Part shown: in pieces, positions 34,834 through 44,150 of the stretch
Layout of the letters: each line of letters begins with the position of its first letter
How positions within the stretch are numbered: position 1 is the first letter of the stretch
DNA from: EX4572-165 sp002254885
GTDB taxonomy: Archaea > Thermoplasmatota > E2 > DHVEG-1
Length of the DNA: 64,000 nucleotides
Assembly: GCA_029939595.1 (NCBI GenBank)
Contig: JAOZSQ010000004.1
Coordinates: forward strand, 12,290 to 76,289
Reading direction: 5' to 3'
The notes under the pieces: generated by a model
The model's input: the letters and a program-made list of their open reading frames with translations, nothing else
Told to the model about the DNA's origin: nothing
The model's database searches: none
Position numbers and translations under genes: made by a program

Positions 34834-36705
34834 ATGAAACTTTTACTTATTCACAGTGATTATATTGAATATGAGGTACGAGAAAAGGCGATTAAACAAC
34901 CCGAAGAGATATCAATCCAAAAAGATAGATTTGACGAGGCTCTTACGGTTTTTACTGCTGTTGAAAAGATCGATGAGAAAAAACCGAAATCGTCTGTAAA
35001 ACAAGCAATTAATGAAATTCTAAAGGTTGCTGAGCAATTAAAAGTCAATAACATCATGCTTTATCCATATGCCCATCTTTCATCATCTCTTGCTTCCCCT
35101 AAAAAAGCAAAAGAAATCATTATTGAAATTGAATATGAATTAAAACAGCATGATTATAATGTAAAAAGATCTCCTTTTGGATGGTATAAAGCATTTAAAA
35201 TTTCATGTAAGGGTCATCCCTTATCAGAACTTTCCAGAGAAATAATCCCTGTTGACGATGAATCAGATTCATTGAAAAAAGAAAGAAAACTTAGTTCAGA
35301 GTGGCATATATTAACAGAGGATGGAACTTTACATGATGTTGGATCATTCCAGTTCAATAAACATGATAACTTAAAGAAATTTACATGGTATGAAAAAGAA
35401 AAAGCTCGAGCAGTAACACAGGAACCAGCACATGTTAAACTAATGCAAAAACTGGAGATAGCAGATTATGAGCCAGCATCTGATGGCGGAAACATGCGTT
35501 ATTATCCAAAGGGAAGATTTATAAAAAAATTAATTGAACAATATGTGAATAAACGTGTTGCAGAATACGGCGGTTTAGAAGTAGAAACACCAATCATGTA
35601 TGATATAGACCATCCGACTCTTTCAAAATATCTAAAACGATTCCCTGCTCGACAATATCAAATTGAAAGTGATAAACGAACGTTTTTTTTACGTTTTGCA
35701 GCATGTTTCGGTCAATTCCTTATGGCACATGATTCAACAATTAGCTACAAGAACCTTCCATTAAAACTATATGAACTAACTAGGTATTCTTTCAGAAGAG
35801 AGCAATCTGGAGAGATTGCGGGTTTGAGACGACTGAGAGCTTTCACAATGCCAGATGTTCATTCATTAGTTTCAGATATGGATATGGCAATGGATGAATT
35901 TAAAATTCGGTTTGATCTTAGTCTCAGTGTTTTAAATCAGATTGGTATTGAAACCTCTGATGTGGAGATGGCTTTAAGGACAACAAAAACGTTTTATAAT
36001 GAAAACAATGAGTTCATTGTTGATCTTTGTAAAAAAATTGGAAAACCAATTTTAATAGAACTATGGGATGAACGTATTTTTTATTTTGTTTTAAAGTTTG
36101 AGTTTAACTTTGTCGACATGTCCAATAAAGCATCTGCGCTATCAACAGACCAGATAGATATTGAAAACGGGGAACGTTATGGAATAACATTTACTGATAC
36201 ATATGGTAAACAGAAACATCCATTAATTCTTCATTGCAGCCCATCAGGTGCTATTGAGCGTGTGATGTATGCACTACTTGAAAAAGAAGCAATAAAAATG
36301 AGCAAGGGTGAAAAACCAATGCTTCCAATATGGCTTTCACCAACACATATCCGTTTAATTCCGGTGGGTGAAGAATTTAAAGAAGATTGCCAAACACTTG
36401 TTAAACAACTTCAAGATGGTTGTTATCATTCAATTCGAGTTGATATTGATGATCGTGAGCAAAGTGTTGGTCGTAAGATCCGAGATGCAGAAAAAGAATG
36501 GATCCCTATAATCATTGTCTATGGAGAAAAAGAACAAAAAGAACATCTTTTCAAACCTAGATTTAGATTAAAGGAACTCTCCGAAAAAGAAACATATAGT
36601 TTAGATGAAATAAGGCAATTAATTGTTGACAATACAAAAGAATTTCCTCAGCATCCTCTGCCGTTACCATTACTTCTTTCAATGAGGCCAAAGTTTAAAG
36701 GATAA
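34834..36705 (+). CDS. thrS: Threonyl-tRNA synthetase, archaeal type
   Basis: The 623-residue enzyme charges tRNA-Thr. Residues about 1-150 form the archaeal N-terminal editing domain (D-aminoacyl-tRNA-deacylase-like fold, beginning MKLLLIHSDYIEYEV) that removes mischarged serine. The class II catalytic core follows (about 215-515): motif 2 in YSFRREQSGEIAGLRRLRAF and motif 3 in SGAIERVMYALLE. The anticodon-binding domain is about 520-620 (with LPIWLSPTHIRLIPV and DDREQSVGRKIRDAE). Bacterial-type TGS/editing domains are absent, which is strong evidence for an archaeal genome. Confidence 0.97.
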   Translation: MKLLLIHSDYIEYEVREKAIKQPEEISIQKDRFDEALTVFTAVEKIDEKKPKSSVKQAINEILKVAEQLKVNNIMLYPYAHLSSSLASPKKAKEIIIEIEYELKQHDYNVKRSPFGWYKAFKISCKGHPLSELSREIIPVDDESDSLKKERKLSSEWHILTEDGTLHDVGSFQFNKHDNLKKFTWYEKEKARAVTQEPAHVKLMQKLEIADYEPASDGGNMRYYPKGRFIKKLIEQYVNKRVAEYGGLEVETPIMYDIDHPTLSKYLKRFPARQYQIESDKRTFFLRFAACFGQFLMAHDSTISYKNLPLKLYELTRYSFRREQSGEIAGLRRLRAFTMPDVHSLVSDMDMAMDEFKIRFDLSLSVLNQIGIETSDVEMALRTTKTFYNENNEFIVDLCKKIGKPILIELWDERIFYFVLKFEFNFVDMSNKASALSTDQIDIENGERYGITFTDTYGKQKHPLILHCSPSGAIERVMYALLEKEAIKMSKGEKPMLPIWLSPTHIRLIPVGEEFKEDCQTLVKQLQDGCYHSIRVDIDDREQSVGRKIRDAEKEWIPIIIVYGEKEQKEHLFKPRFRLKELSEKETYSLDEIRQLIVDNTKEFPQHPLPLPLLLSMRPKFKG

Positions 36706-36777
36706 ATATAGTTTTCAGAAAATAGGTCAATTAAGAGAAAATAATATTTCAAATAAAATGGGGAAGGATAGAATAAT

Positions 36778-37908
36778 ATGATAAAAAGAGAAGAAATTCA
36801 AAACATTGTTGATTCATATGATCATGATGAAATAACGATTGGTGTTCTAGGTGGACATTCTGGTCTTGATGTGTGCAGAGGCGCTAAAAAACATGGATTT
36901 AAAACATTAGCTGTTTGTCAAAAGGGACGAGAGAAAACATATGCAAAATATTACAAAACCCGTTCAGACAAGCGAGGTTGTGTTGATGAAGCTATTGTGC
37001 TGGATAAATTCTCTGATATTGTAAAACCTGAGATTCAAAAAACACTTCGCGATAAAAACACAATTTTTATCCATAACAGATATTTTTGGGTATATTTTGA
37101 TTTCAAGGATATTGAAAACAATTTTAAGGTACCTATTTATGGAACCCGCGGGATGGTAAAACTTGAAGAGCGAGATGTCCCAAAAAATCAATATTATATT
37201 CTTAAAAAAGCTGGTATACGCTACCCTAAAATCATTAAAAAACCTCAAGATATTGATCGTCTCGTTATAGTAAAGGTAAATGAAGCAATTCGCGGGTATG
37301 AACGAGCTTTTTTTTATGCAAGTAGCTATAAGGATTATTTAGAGAAATCAGAAGATCTTCTTAATAAAAAATTAATAACAAAAGAATCATTGGACGTAGC
37401 AGTAATTGAGGAATATATAGTTGGAGCGCAAATTAATTTTAATTATTTTTATAGTGCAATTGATGATGAATTAGAGATTATGGGGACAGATACAAGAAGA
37501 CAGACTAACCTGGATGGCCTTCTGAGGCTTCCGGCTAATGAACAAATTGAAGTCATGAAATATATGAAACCAAAAATAATTGAAACCGGTCATATCGCAT
37601 CAACTACAAAAGAATCAATTATTGAAAAGATCTTCATGCTTGGGGAAAGTTTTGTATCGACTACAAAAAAAGAATATCCGCCAGGTATCATAGGTCCATT
37701 TGCATTACAAGGAGCGATTGCTGCGGATAAAGGAAAGGAAGAGATGGTTGTTTTTGATGTCTCAATGCGAATTCCCGGTAGCCCTCTTACAAGGTTCACT
37801 CCTCATTCCGGATATTTATATGGCGATTCTATAAGTTATGGTGAACGTGTTGCAATGGAAATTAAAAAAGCATGTAATCTAAAACGTCTTAAGGATATTG
37901 TTACATAG
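36778..37908 (+). CDS. purP: 5-formaminoimidazole-4-carboxamide ribonucleotide synthetase
   Basis: The 376-residue ATP-grasp enzyme formylates AICAR with free formate and ATP in archaeal purine synthesis, replacing the folate-dependent PurH step. Family marks are the N-terminal TIGVLGGHSGLDVCRGAKK, GCVDEAIVLDKFSD, IFIHNRYFWVYF and the ATP-grasp TDTRRQTNLDG segment, then PPGIIGPFALQGAI and RIPGSPLTRFTPHSGYLYG. Length is typical. A GGGGAAGGATAG stretch lies just before the ATG. It converges with the folate cyclo-ligase gene. Confidence 0.96.
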   Translation: MIKREEIQNIVDSYDHDEITIGVLGGHSGLDVCRGAKKHGFKTLAVCQKGREKTYAKYYKTRSDKRGCVDEAIVLDKFSDIVKPEIQKTLRDKNTIFIHNRYFWVYFDFKDIENNFKVPIYGTRGMVKLEERDVPKNQYYILKKAGIRYPKIIKKPQDIDRLVIVKVNEAIRGYERAFFYASSYKDYLEKSEDLLNKKLITKESLDVAVIEEYIVGAQINFNYFYSAIDDELEIMGTDTRRQTNLDGLLRLPANEQIEVMKYMKPKIIETGHIASTTKESIIEKIFMLGESFVSTTKKEYPPGIIGPFALQGAIAADKGKEEMVVFDVSMRIPGSPLTRFTPHSGYLYGDSISYGERVAMEIKKACNLKRLKDIVT

Positions 37909-37915
37909 AATAGAA

Positions 37916-38479
37916 TTATTTGCAAATAATTGTTTGTTTTTCAGAAATAATTATATCTACTGGTTTATCATGAAGGCCAGTTGGGATAGAGTTAACGATT
38001 TGAAAGTCATATGCCAATGCAATTAATGCAGCTTTTGGGTTTTTTTCTATCAATCTATCATAGTATCCTTTTCCATGACCCAGACGATTTCCTTGTATAT
38101 CAAAGCCAATTCCGGGGATAATTATCAAATCAATATTGTGGTAAATATGATTGTTTTCTTTTGTTGGTTCAAGAATTCCATAAGCACCATTCACTAGATC
38201 CGTCCAGTTATTGACCATAATAGGATCAATCATGAAAGTTTTCGTATTTGAACGTGAAACAAGAACGTTTTTCTTTGTTTGAAGAGATTTTTTTATGAGA
38301 TCATGGGTGAAAACCTCATGACCATATGAAACATAAAAAAGAACGTTACCTGATTTTTGAAACAATGGGCATTCTTCTAATTTTTTTTGAATAATTTTAC
38401 TTTTATTATTAACCTCATCAATAGACAGCGATTTTCGTTCAACCAATAATCGAGATCTCAAATATTCTTTATCGCTCAT
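37916..38479 (-). CDS. 5-formyltetrahydrofolate cyclo-ligase
   Basis: The 187-residue enzyme turns 5-formyl-THF into methenyl-THF with ATP, returning a stable folate to the one-carbon pool. Family marks are LFYVSYGHEVFTHDLI, VLVSRS, LVNGAYGILEPT, the nucleotide/folate-binding IIPGIGFDIQGNRLGHGKGYYDRL and FDFQ-type ending with LHDKPVDIIISE. The longer open frame adds about 20 residues without homology; MSDKEYLRSR at 38479 is the usual start, and a TTTATAAAA box about 30 bases before it fits leaderless transcription. Together with GcvT/GcvH it suggests that this archaeon uses folate. Confidence 0.93.
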   Translation of the reverse strand: MSDKEYLRSRLLVERKSLSIDEVNNKSKIIQKKLEECPLFQKSGNVLFYVSYGHEVFTHDLIKKSLQTKKNVLVSRSNTKTFMIDPIMVNNWTDLVNGAYGILEPTKENNHIYHNIDLIIIPGIGFDIQGNRLGHGKGYYDRLIEKNPKAALIALAYDFQIVNSIPTGLHDKPVDIIISEKQTIICK

Positions 38480-38600
38480 ACAAGTACATGAAATAATGAC
38501 ATGTTTTATAAAAAAATTGGGAAAAAATGCAAGATACAAACAATCCAGACTACAAATCTATTTAAGAAATAAATTCATCTAACAGAATTGGACTTTATTA

Positions 38601-39581
38601 ATGAATAACAAATTCTTTAAAAAGGCAAAAAAATTCCTACCATTTATCGGCATCATTATTTTTATCTATACAATTTATGCATTAGATATCTCAGACATTA
38701 TCGATGCAGTTTTATCAATAAATCCTCTTTTTTTATTACTAGCAATCCCTCTAACTATTCCAAGAGTATTAATTCGAAATTATGCATGGAAACTGATAAT
38801 GGATGAACAGAACATTCAAATTTCATATTGGAATCTATTATCAATTTTTTTAATGGGCTATTTTTATGGAACAATCACACCAGGATATCTAGGACAATTA
38901 ATGCGAATCCCCTATCTTAAAGAAAAAACAAATGAGCCATATGGAAAACTTTTTTTCAATTCATCTATTGAAACTATTGTTCATACGACTACACTATACC
39001 TGATGATGTTTATTGGTGCACTTATAGTACTTGGTTCTTTTCCTCAGTTGCTTACAATTACAGTGAGTTGGGTGATTATCCTAAGTGTTGTTTTACTAAT
39101 ATTTATAAGAAAAAATCGTGGCGAAATCATTTTTAAAAAACTCATACACATTTTCATACCTAAATCATTAAAAATATATTTTCAAGATTTTGCAAAATCA
39201 TTTTATACTGATTTCCCACGTATAAAAAAACTTCTTTTACCAGCATTTCTGGGATTATTCACATGGATTATTATCTACTCACAATATTATTTAATCATAA
39301 TGGCTCTCAATCTACCAATTCCTTATCTTTATTTTCTACTTTTATTTCCAGTAGCAAATCTGGCAGCATTAATCCCTATATCTTTTGCAGGACTTGGAAC
39401 CCGTGAGTTAATTGCAGTAATCTTATTTACAACACTATTCTCTGTTCCCGATGAGAAGATATTTGTAGTTTCCCTATTGGGTTTTATTATCACAGATATA
39501 GTAACTGGTTTAATTGGATTAGTTCTTGCATTTAAAGAAAGTGGAAAAGATATGTTCAATAAAAACTTCATTTCTTCTTGA
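38601..39581 (+). CDS. Flippase-like (lysylphosphatidylglycerol-synthase TM region) membrane protein
   Basis: The 326-residue protein has about eight membrane helices and belongs to the LPG_synthase_TM/UPF0104 (AglD-like) family. Marks are the RVLIRNYAWKLIMD segment, the GTITPGYLGQLMRIPYLKEK loop and the SFAGLGTRELIAV motif near the C-terminus. Members are linked to lipid or lipid-linked-sugar flipping or transfer. It lies upstream of the mevalonate genes on the same strand (107 bases before the mevalonate kinase start), which suggests, but does not prove, a role with polyprenyl lipids. Confidence 0.85.
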   Translation: MNNKFFKKAKKFLPFIGIIIFIYTIYALDISDIIDAVLSINPLFLLLAIPLTIPRVLIRNYAWKLIMDEQNIQISYWNLLSIFLMGYFYGTITPGYLGQLMRIPYLKEKTNEPYGKLFFNSSIETIVHTTTLYLMMFIGALIVLGSFPQLLTITVSWVIILSVVLLIFIRKNRGEIIFKKLIHIFIPKSLKIYFQDFAKSFYTDFPRIKKLLLPAFLGLFTWIIIYSQYYLIIMALNLPIPYLYFLLLFPVANLAALIPISFAGLGTRELIAVILFTTLFSVPDEKIFVVSLLGFIITDIVTGLIGLVLAFKESGKDMFNKNFISS

Positions 39582-39688
39582 TAGTCTCCTGGTAGATGGT
39601 AAAAAAGATATTTATACTAAGGATGTATTTACTCACCCAAATCAAATATGATCAAAGAACTATTTTACAGAAAGATTTTGTGGTGCCT

Positions 39689-40642
39689 ATGAAAATCGAA
39701 GGAATAGGTTTTGGAAAAGCTATTTTATTTAATGAACATTTTGTAGTGTATGGTGTACCTGCAATAGTCTCAGCAATTGGTAAATACACAGTAGCAAAAG
39801 CAACACCTTATGAAAAACCAGAACTAAATTTAGAAGATAACAGACAAGCAACACCTCGCTATAAAGAGGATAAAAAGGATCAGCAATTAGATTCCATTCG
39901 TAGAATCATTGAAAAAATGGAAATTGATTTTTCAAATGGTGGAGTTAATGTCGAACTTGCGGGTAATCTTTATTGTGCTAGTGGTATTGGAGCAAGTGCT
40001 GCATCTTGTGTGGCAATGGCTAGAACGCTTTCAAATTATTATGGACTTGATTTAACAGATGATCAAATCAATGATATTGCTTTTGAAGGTGAAAAAGGAT
40101 ACCATGGAACTCCCTCGGGAATTGATAATACTGCATCTACCTATGGCGGACTTATATGGTTTGAAAAAAAGCAGGAAAACATAATGGAAAAAATATCACT
40201 AGCTAACCCCATTGAAATTGTCATTGGAAACACTGGAAAAGTAGCTGATACTACAAAAGCTGTTGCTGGTGTACGAGAAAGAAAAGAGGCAAATCCTGAT
40301 AAATATCAAACGATTTTTAATCGAGCTGAAAACATTGCATATCTTGCTAAACAGGCTTTTCATGATGAGGATTATCATGAAATAGGAAAGCTAATGACTG
40401 AGAATCATAAATTATTGCAACAAATTGAGGTGTCATCTCGTGAACTTGATTTCCTTGTAAGACTTTCAAAAGAGTATGGTGCATATGGTGCAAAACTTAC
40501 AGGTGGAGGACTTGGTGGAAACATCATTGCATTGACACCTGGAAGAAACCTTCAGGAAGAAGTAGCAAATGCAATTGAAAAAGAAGGATTTCAAACAGTG
40601 AAAACCCAAATTGGTGTCAGGCGTGATGGTGACTTAGAATGA
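39689..40642 (+). CDS. mvk: Mevalonate kinase
   Basis: The 317-residue GHMP kinase phosphorylates mevalonate at C5. Marks are the N-terminal GKAILFNEHFVVYGVPAI, the ATP-binding ASGIGASAASCVAMA loop, FEGEKGYHGTPSGIDNTASTYGG (catalytic Asp) and the C-terminal KLTGGGLGGNIIAL. ATG at 39689 is the homologous start; the longer frame adds 31 residues without similarity. Its stop overlaps the next gene's start (ATGA), coupling it to the decarboxylase. Product and neighbours place it as the first committed kinase of the archaeal mevalonate pathway. Confidence 0.95.
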   Translation: MKIEGIGFGKAILFNEHFVVYGVPAIVSAIGKYTVAKATPYEKPELNLEDNRQATPRYKEDKKDQQLDSIRRIIEKMEIDFSNGGVNVELAGNLYCASGIGASAASCVAMARTLSNYYGLDLTDDQINDIAFEGEKGYHGTPSGIDNTASTYGGLIWFEKKQENIMEKISLANPIEIVIGNTGKVADTTKAVAGVRERKEANPDKYQTIFNRAENIAYLAKQAFHDEDYHEIGKLMTENHKLLQQIEVSSRELDFLVRLSKEYGAYGAKLTGGGLGGNIIALTPGRNLQEEVANAIEKEGFQTVKTQIGVRRDGDLE

Positions 40643-41949
40643 AGTTAAGAGAGTTTCTATCTCATCTTGAAGAAAAAGGAAAACTTGTACGTATTACAAA
40701 ACCTGTGTCTCATGAATATGAAATAGCAAATATTATTTATTCATTAAATGAAAAACCTGTTATTTTTGAGAACGTAAAAGGATTTGATTATCCGGTTTTT
40801 GCAGGAATAACCTCTGATCGGGACATTATTGCAGAAGGTATTGGTACAACAAAAGATAATCTTCTAGCTTCTCTTGTTGATGCGCTTCAAAATCCGGTGA
40901 AACCTGATATGATAGAAAATGCTCCCTGTCAGGAAGTAATCATCAATGAACCAGATCTTTCAAAGTTTCCAATTTTACATCATTTAAATGGGGATGGAGG
41001 GAGATACTGCTCAGCAACTGTTGCAACCATTAAAGACCCAGATACAGGAAGAAATGTATCATATCATCGTTTGATGGAAATTGGAAAAAATAAATTTACA
41101 GCCAGATTAATAAAAAACCGACAAACCCGGACAACCTATGATAAAATTGAGGGTGATTTAGAGATGGCGATCTGTTTTGGAAATTCTGTTGCCACAATGG
41201 TAGCAGCCTCTCTTGGACCACCATCAGGAGTTGACGAGTTTTCTATTGCAAATGCTCTTGATAAAACAGATCTTGTGAAATGTGTAACAAAAGATCTTGA
41301 AGTACCTGCAGATTCAGAAATAATATTTGAGGGAAGACTTACAAGAGATTTAGATAACGAAGGGCCATTTGTTGACCTAACTGAAACAAGAGATTTTGTA
41401 CGTCAAGAACCCGTCTTTGTCATTGATTGTATCACCCATAGAAAAGATGCAATGTATCAAGCATTGATCCCGGGACGTCTTGAACATAAAACATTAATGG
41501 GAATGCCAAAAGAACCAACAATATTTAATGAAGTAAATAAGGTTGTAGATTGTAAAAATGTATATGTAACAATGGGCGGGGGAAGCTGGCTACATGGTGT
41601 TGTTCAAATCAATAAACAACATGATGATGATGCAAAGAAGGCAATTGATGCATCATTTGAAGGTCATAAAAGCATGAAACATGTTACAATTGTAGATGAA
41701 GATGTTGATCTCTTTGATCCTCTTGCAGTTGAATGGGCAATGGCCACACGATTTCAAGGGGATAGCGATATGGTTGTCAAAGTGGATCAATCAGGAAGCA
41801 GTCTGGATCCCTCTGGAAAACATGAAGAAGGCAAAAAAACCTTGACAACAAAAATTGGTTTCGATGCAACGATTCCAGGTCATGTTGATAAAAAGAAATA
41901 TGAGATTGTAAAGTATCACAAAGTTGATCTAGATGATTACCTCCGGTGA
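40639..41949 (+). CDS. UbiD-family anhydromevalonate phosphate decarboxylase
   Basis: The 436-residue protein is a UbiD-family decarboxylase using prenylated FMN. Family features are KFPILHHLNGDGGRYCSATVA, YHRLMEIGKNKFTARL, the acidic EGPFVDLTE motif that carries catalytic Glu/Asp, and the C-terminal FDATIPGH. In Aeropyrum pernix a UbiD homologue (AMPD) decarboxylates trans-anhydromevalonate 5-phosphate to isopentenyl phosphate. The neighbouring mevalonate kinase and aconitase-X-type dehydratase subunits strongly support the same role here, rather than 4-hydroxy-3-polyprenylbenzoate decarboxylation. It overlaps both neighbours. Confidence 0.9.
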   Translation: MKLREFLSHLEEKGKLVRITKPVSHEYEIANIIYSLNEKPVIFENVKGFDYPVFAGITSDRDIIAEGIGTTKDNLLASLVDALQNPVKPDMIENAPCQEVIINEPDLSKFPILHHLNGDGGRYCSATVATIKDPDTGRNVSYHRLMEIGKNKFTARLIKNRQTRTTYDKIEGDLEMAICFGNSVATMVAASLGPPSGVDEFSIANALDKTDLVKCVTKDLEVPADSEIIFEGRLTRDLDNEGPFVDLTETRDFVRQEPVFVIDCITHRKDAMYQALIPGRLEHKTLMGMPKEPTIFNEVNKVVDCKNVYVTMGGGSWLHGVVQINKQHDDDAKKAIDASFEGHKSMKHVTIVDEDVDLFDPLAVEWAMATRFQGDSDMVVKVDQSGSSLDPSGKHEEGKKTLTTKIGFDATIPGHVDKKKYEIVKYHKVDLDDYLR

Positions 41950-42250
41950 AGGAAAATATAAGGTTACTCTTGAAGAAAAAAAAATCGGAAAGGATATTCT
42001 ATACATATTAAACGGGGGAGAAAAACCTCACATTGGATGTATTGTAATTTGTGAGGTAGGAGCGGATCCTCAAGTAATTTCATTAGGGTCTCATTTTGAT
42101 CATATTGTTCTAGATCCTATTGCAAAAATGGGGTGTCAGAAATATAAAACAACCGTTGTTGCAATTGGTGGAATACATATCGATAATGCAACAAAAAAAG
42201 AAATTGATATAATAATACATCATTGTAACTTCATTCAAAAGCAACTCTAA
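41933..42250 (+). CDS. LpdD-like prenylated-flavin chaperone
   Basis: The 105-residue protein resembles the LpdD-like family: ILYILNGGEKPHIGCIVICE, a GSHFDHIVLDP strand and the VVAIGGIHIDNATKKEI segment. LpdD accompanies UbiD-type gallate decarboxylases and is thought to help load or mature the prenylated FMN enzyme. Here it overlaps the AMPD gene by 17 bases, so it is made together with that decarboxylase. The function as chaperone is by family and context, not tested. It is the last gene before the PMDh promoter. Confidence 0.8.
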   Translation: MITSGEGKYKVTLEEKKIGKDILYILNGGEKPHIGCIVICEVGADPQVISLGSHFDHIVLDPIAKMGCQKYKTTVVAIGGIHIDNATKKEIDIIIHHCNFIQKQL

Positions 42251-42350
42251 CAACTTTTCATTTGCTCCTTGTTATCTTATCTAAAATCTATTGATTGATA
42301 TCTCGATTTAATTAAAATGATTTCAATTTATTATTAAAGATATGATAAAT

Positions 42351-42360
42351 AGATTTATAA
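42351..42360 (+). promoter_or_regulatory. TATA box of the phosphomevalonate dehydratase operon
   Basis: AGATTTATAA lies about 95 bases upstream of the large-subunit start, in a 203-base gap that separates this pair from the kinase/decarboxylase/chaperone unit. The subunits are probably a separate transcript. Confidence 0.4.
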
Positions 42361-42453
42361 GAGGATATATTTTCTCATTTTTACTATTCTTTCATATGAT
42401 AAAAAATATGTACATCTAAATGTGAACTAAAACCAATAAAAGAGTTTGATATC

Positions 42454-43641
42454 ATGTATTTAAATAGAGATGAAGAGGCAATATTAAATGGGGAAAATGG
42501 CGAAGTAATGCAAAGGTTATTTCGACTGCTTGTTAGACTTGGAGAAATATATAATGCAGAAAATATGATTCCTGTGGGCTCTGTTCAAGTGGCCGGAGTT
42601 TCATATAAATCCGTTGATGACCCCGGTCTTGCATTTTTAGAGGATCTTTCGAAACAAAACGCAAAAGTAAAAGTCCTCACATTTTTAAATCCAGCAGGAA
42701 TGGATCTTGAAGCATGGGAAGAAATTGGTTTTCCAAAAGATTTTGCAGAAAACCAACTACGAATCATGGATGCATTTAAAAAAATGGGCATAGTAATCAC
42801 CTCAACATGCACACCATATCTGGCAGGAAATCTCCCTCGTTTTAGAGAACATATCGCATGGTCAGAATCATCTGCTGTGAGTTTTTCAAATTCTGTGATT
42901 GGTGCACGAACAAATAGGGAAGGAGGACCTTCTGCACTTGCAGCAGCAATATGTGGTCGAACACCTAATTATGGACTTCATCTATGGGAAAATCGTCAAC
43001 CAACCATTGCAATTCATGTTGATGCGGAGTTGAAATATGCAGCAGACTATGGTGCACTAGGGTATCATGTTGGAAAACAAATCAAAAATAAAATCCCATA
43101 TTTTACAGGAATTAAAGATGCAAACACCGATCTTTTAAAGGCACTTGGTGCGGCAATGGCTGCATCTGGTGCGGTAGCTCTCTATCACATAGAAGGTTTA
43201 ACACCTGAGGCAGATCTTGTAGAATCAAAAGATCTGGAAAAGATTACAGTAAGCAAGAATGACATTTCAGACACATATAATACCTTAAATAAAGGATCTG
43301 ATCCCGATATTGTTATTTTAGGTTGTCCACATGCATCACTCCGAGAGATAGCGACATTATCTGAAAAGGTATCTGGAAAGAAATTAAAAAAACCAGTATG
43401 GATCTGTACATCTCGAATGATGAAGGAAGCATCTAATCGCATGGGTTTTACACAGATTATTGAAAATGCAGGTGGAAAAATTGTTGCAGATACTTGTATG
43501 GTTGTATCGCCTATTGAACAGATGGGATTCAAAAAAACAGGAGTAAACTCTGGAAAAGCTGCAAACTATATGCCAGGTTTTTGTAAACAAGAGGTTGTGT
43601 ATAAGAATATTGACGATCTCATAGAGGAGGTTTTAGAATGA
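42454..43641 (+). CDS. Phosphomevalonate dehydratase large subunit (aconitase X catalytic domain)
   Basis: The 395-residue protein is an aconitase-X (DUF521) family dehydratase. It has three candidate [Fe-S] ligand cysteines: C119 (TSTCTPYL), C318 (WICTSR) and C348 (ADTCMVV), plus the family's FLNPAGMD, SNSVIGARTNREGGPSA and HIEGLTPEA. In Aeropyrum pernix the two-subunit enzyme PMDh dehydrates mevalonate 5-phosphate to trans-anhydromevalonate phosphate. Bacterial relatives instead act on cis-3-hydroxyproline; the adjacent mevalonate kinase and AMPD decide for PMDh. It overlaps the small-subunit gene by four bases. Confidence 0.93.
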   Translation: MYLNRDEEAILNGENGEVMQRLFRLLVRLGEIYNAENMIPVGSVQVAGVSYKSVDDPGLAFLEDLSKQNAKVKVLTFLNPAGMDLEAWEEIGFPKDFAENQLRIMDAFKKMGIVITSTCTPYLAGNLPRFREHIAWSESSAVSFSNSVIGARTNREGGPSALAAAICGRTPNYGLHLWENRQPTIAIHVDAELKYAADYGALGYHVGKQIKNKIPYFTGIKDANTDLLKALGAAMAASGAVALYHIEGLTPEADLVESKDLEKITVSKNDISDTYNTLNKGSDPDIVILGCPHASLREIATLSEKVSGKKLKKPVWICTSRMMKEASNRMGFTQIIENAGGKIVADTCMVVSPIEQMGFKKTGVNSGKAANYMPGFCKQEVVYKNIDDLIEEVLE

Positions 43642-44021
43642 AAGGCAGGATGATTTCACCGGGGAAAGCAGAAGGAGAAGCCATTGTGTCTACTGAACCT
43701 ATTGGATTCTATGGCGGTATTGATATAAACACAGGAATTGTCATTGAAAAAGGTCACATGCTTGAAGGACAAAGCGTTAAAGATAAAATCCTAGTTTTTC
43801 CAAATGGAAAAGGATCAACTGTTGGATCCTATGTTATTTATGGTATCGCAAAAAACAATGTTGGACCAAAAGCAATTATAAATAAGGAAACAGAAACCAT
43901 TGTTGCAACAGGTGCCATTTTAGCAGGTGTACCATGTGTCGATGGAATTGATATTGATCAAATTAAATCAGGAGACATTCTTGAAGTTAATGCTGATGAG
44001 GGTGAAGTAAATATTAAATAA
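43638..44021 (+). CDS. Phosphomevalonate dehydratase small subunit (aconitase X swivel domain)
   Basis: The 127-residue DUF126 protein is the swivel domain of two-subunit aconitase X enzymes. It has the conserved FPNGKGSTVGSYVIYG loop (S60, S64) that completes the active site, an ISPGKAEGEA start and AGVPCVDGIDI near the C-terminus. Translation is coupled to the large subunit (ATGA). Together they make phosphomevalonate dehydratase of the archaeal mevalonate route. Confidence 0.93.
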   Translation: MKGRMISPGKAEGEAIVSTEPIGFYGGIDINTGIVIEKGHMLEGQSVKDKILVFPNGKGSTVGSYVIYGIAKNNVGPKAIINKETETIVATGAILAGVPCVDGIDIDQIKSGDILEVNADEGEVNIK

Positions 44022-44150
44022 ACCTTGATTTGTCACTTGAAATTTATTGAAAATGATATTGAGTTCATACAGAATAATTTCATCTAAAAAACTTGTTTAT
44101 TTTGAGGAAATTTCAATGGAAAATTAAAAAAAAGGAAAATATGTGAAAAA

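Noticed and set aside
40639..41949. Ubiquinone/menaquinone-type UbiD decarboxylase
   Set aside because: The gene is coupled to mevalonate kinase and lies beside phosphomevalonate dehydratase; the anhydromevalonate phosphate role fits better.
42454..44021. Cis-3-hydroxyproline dehydratase (bacterial aconitase X)
   Set aside because: Same superfamily, but no proline-catabolism genes are nearby and the mevalonate context decides the call.
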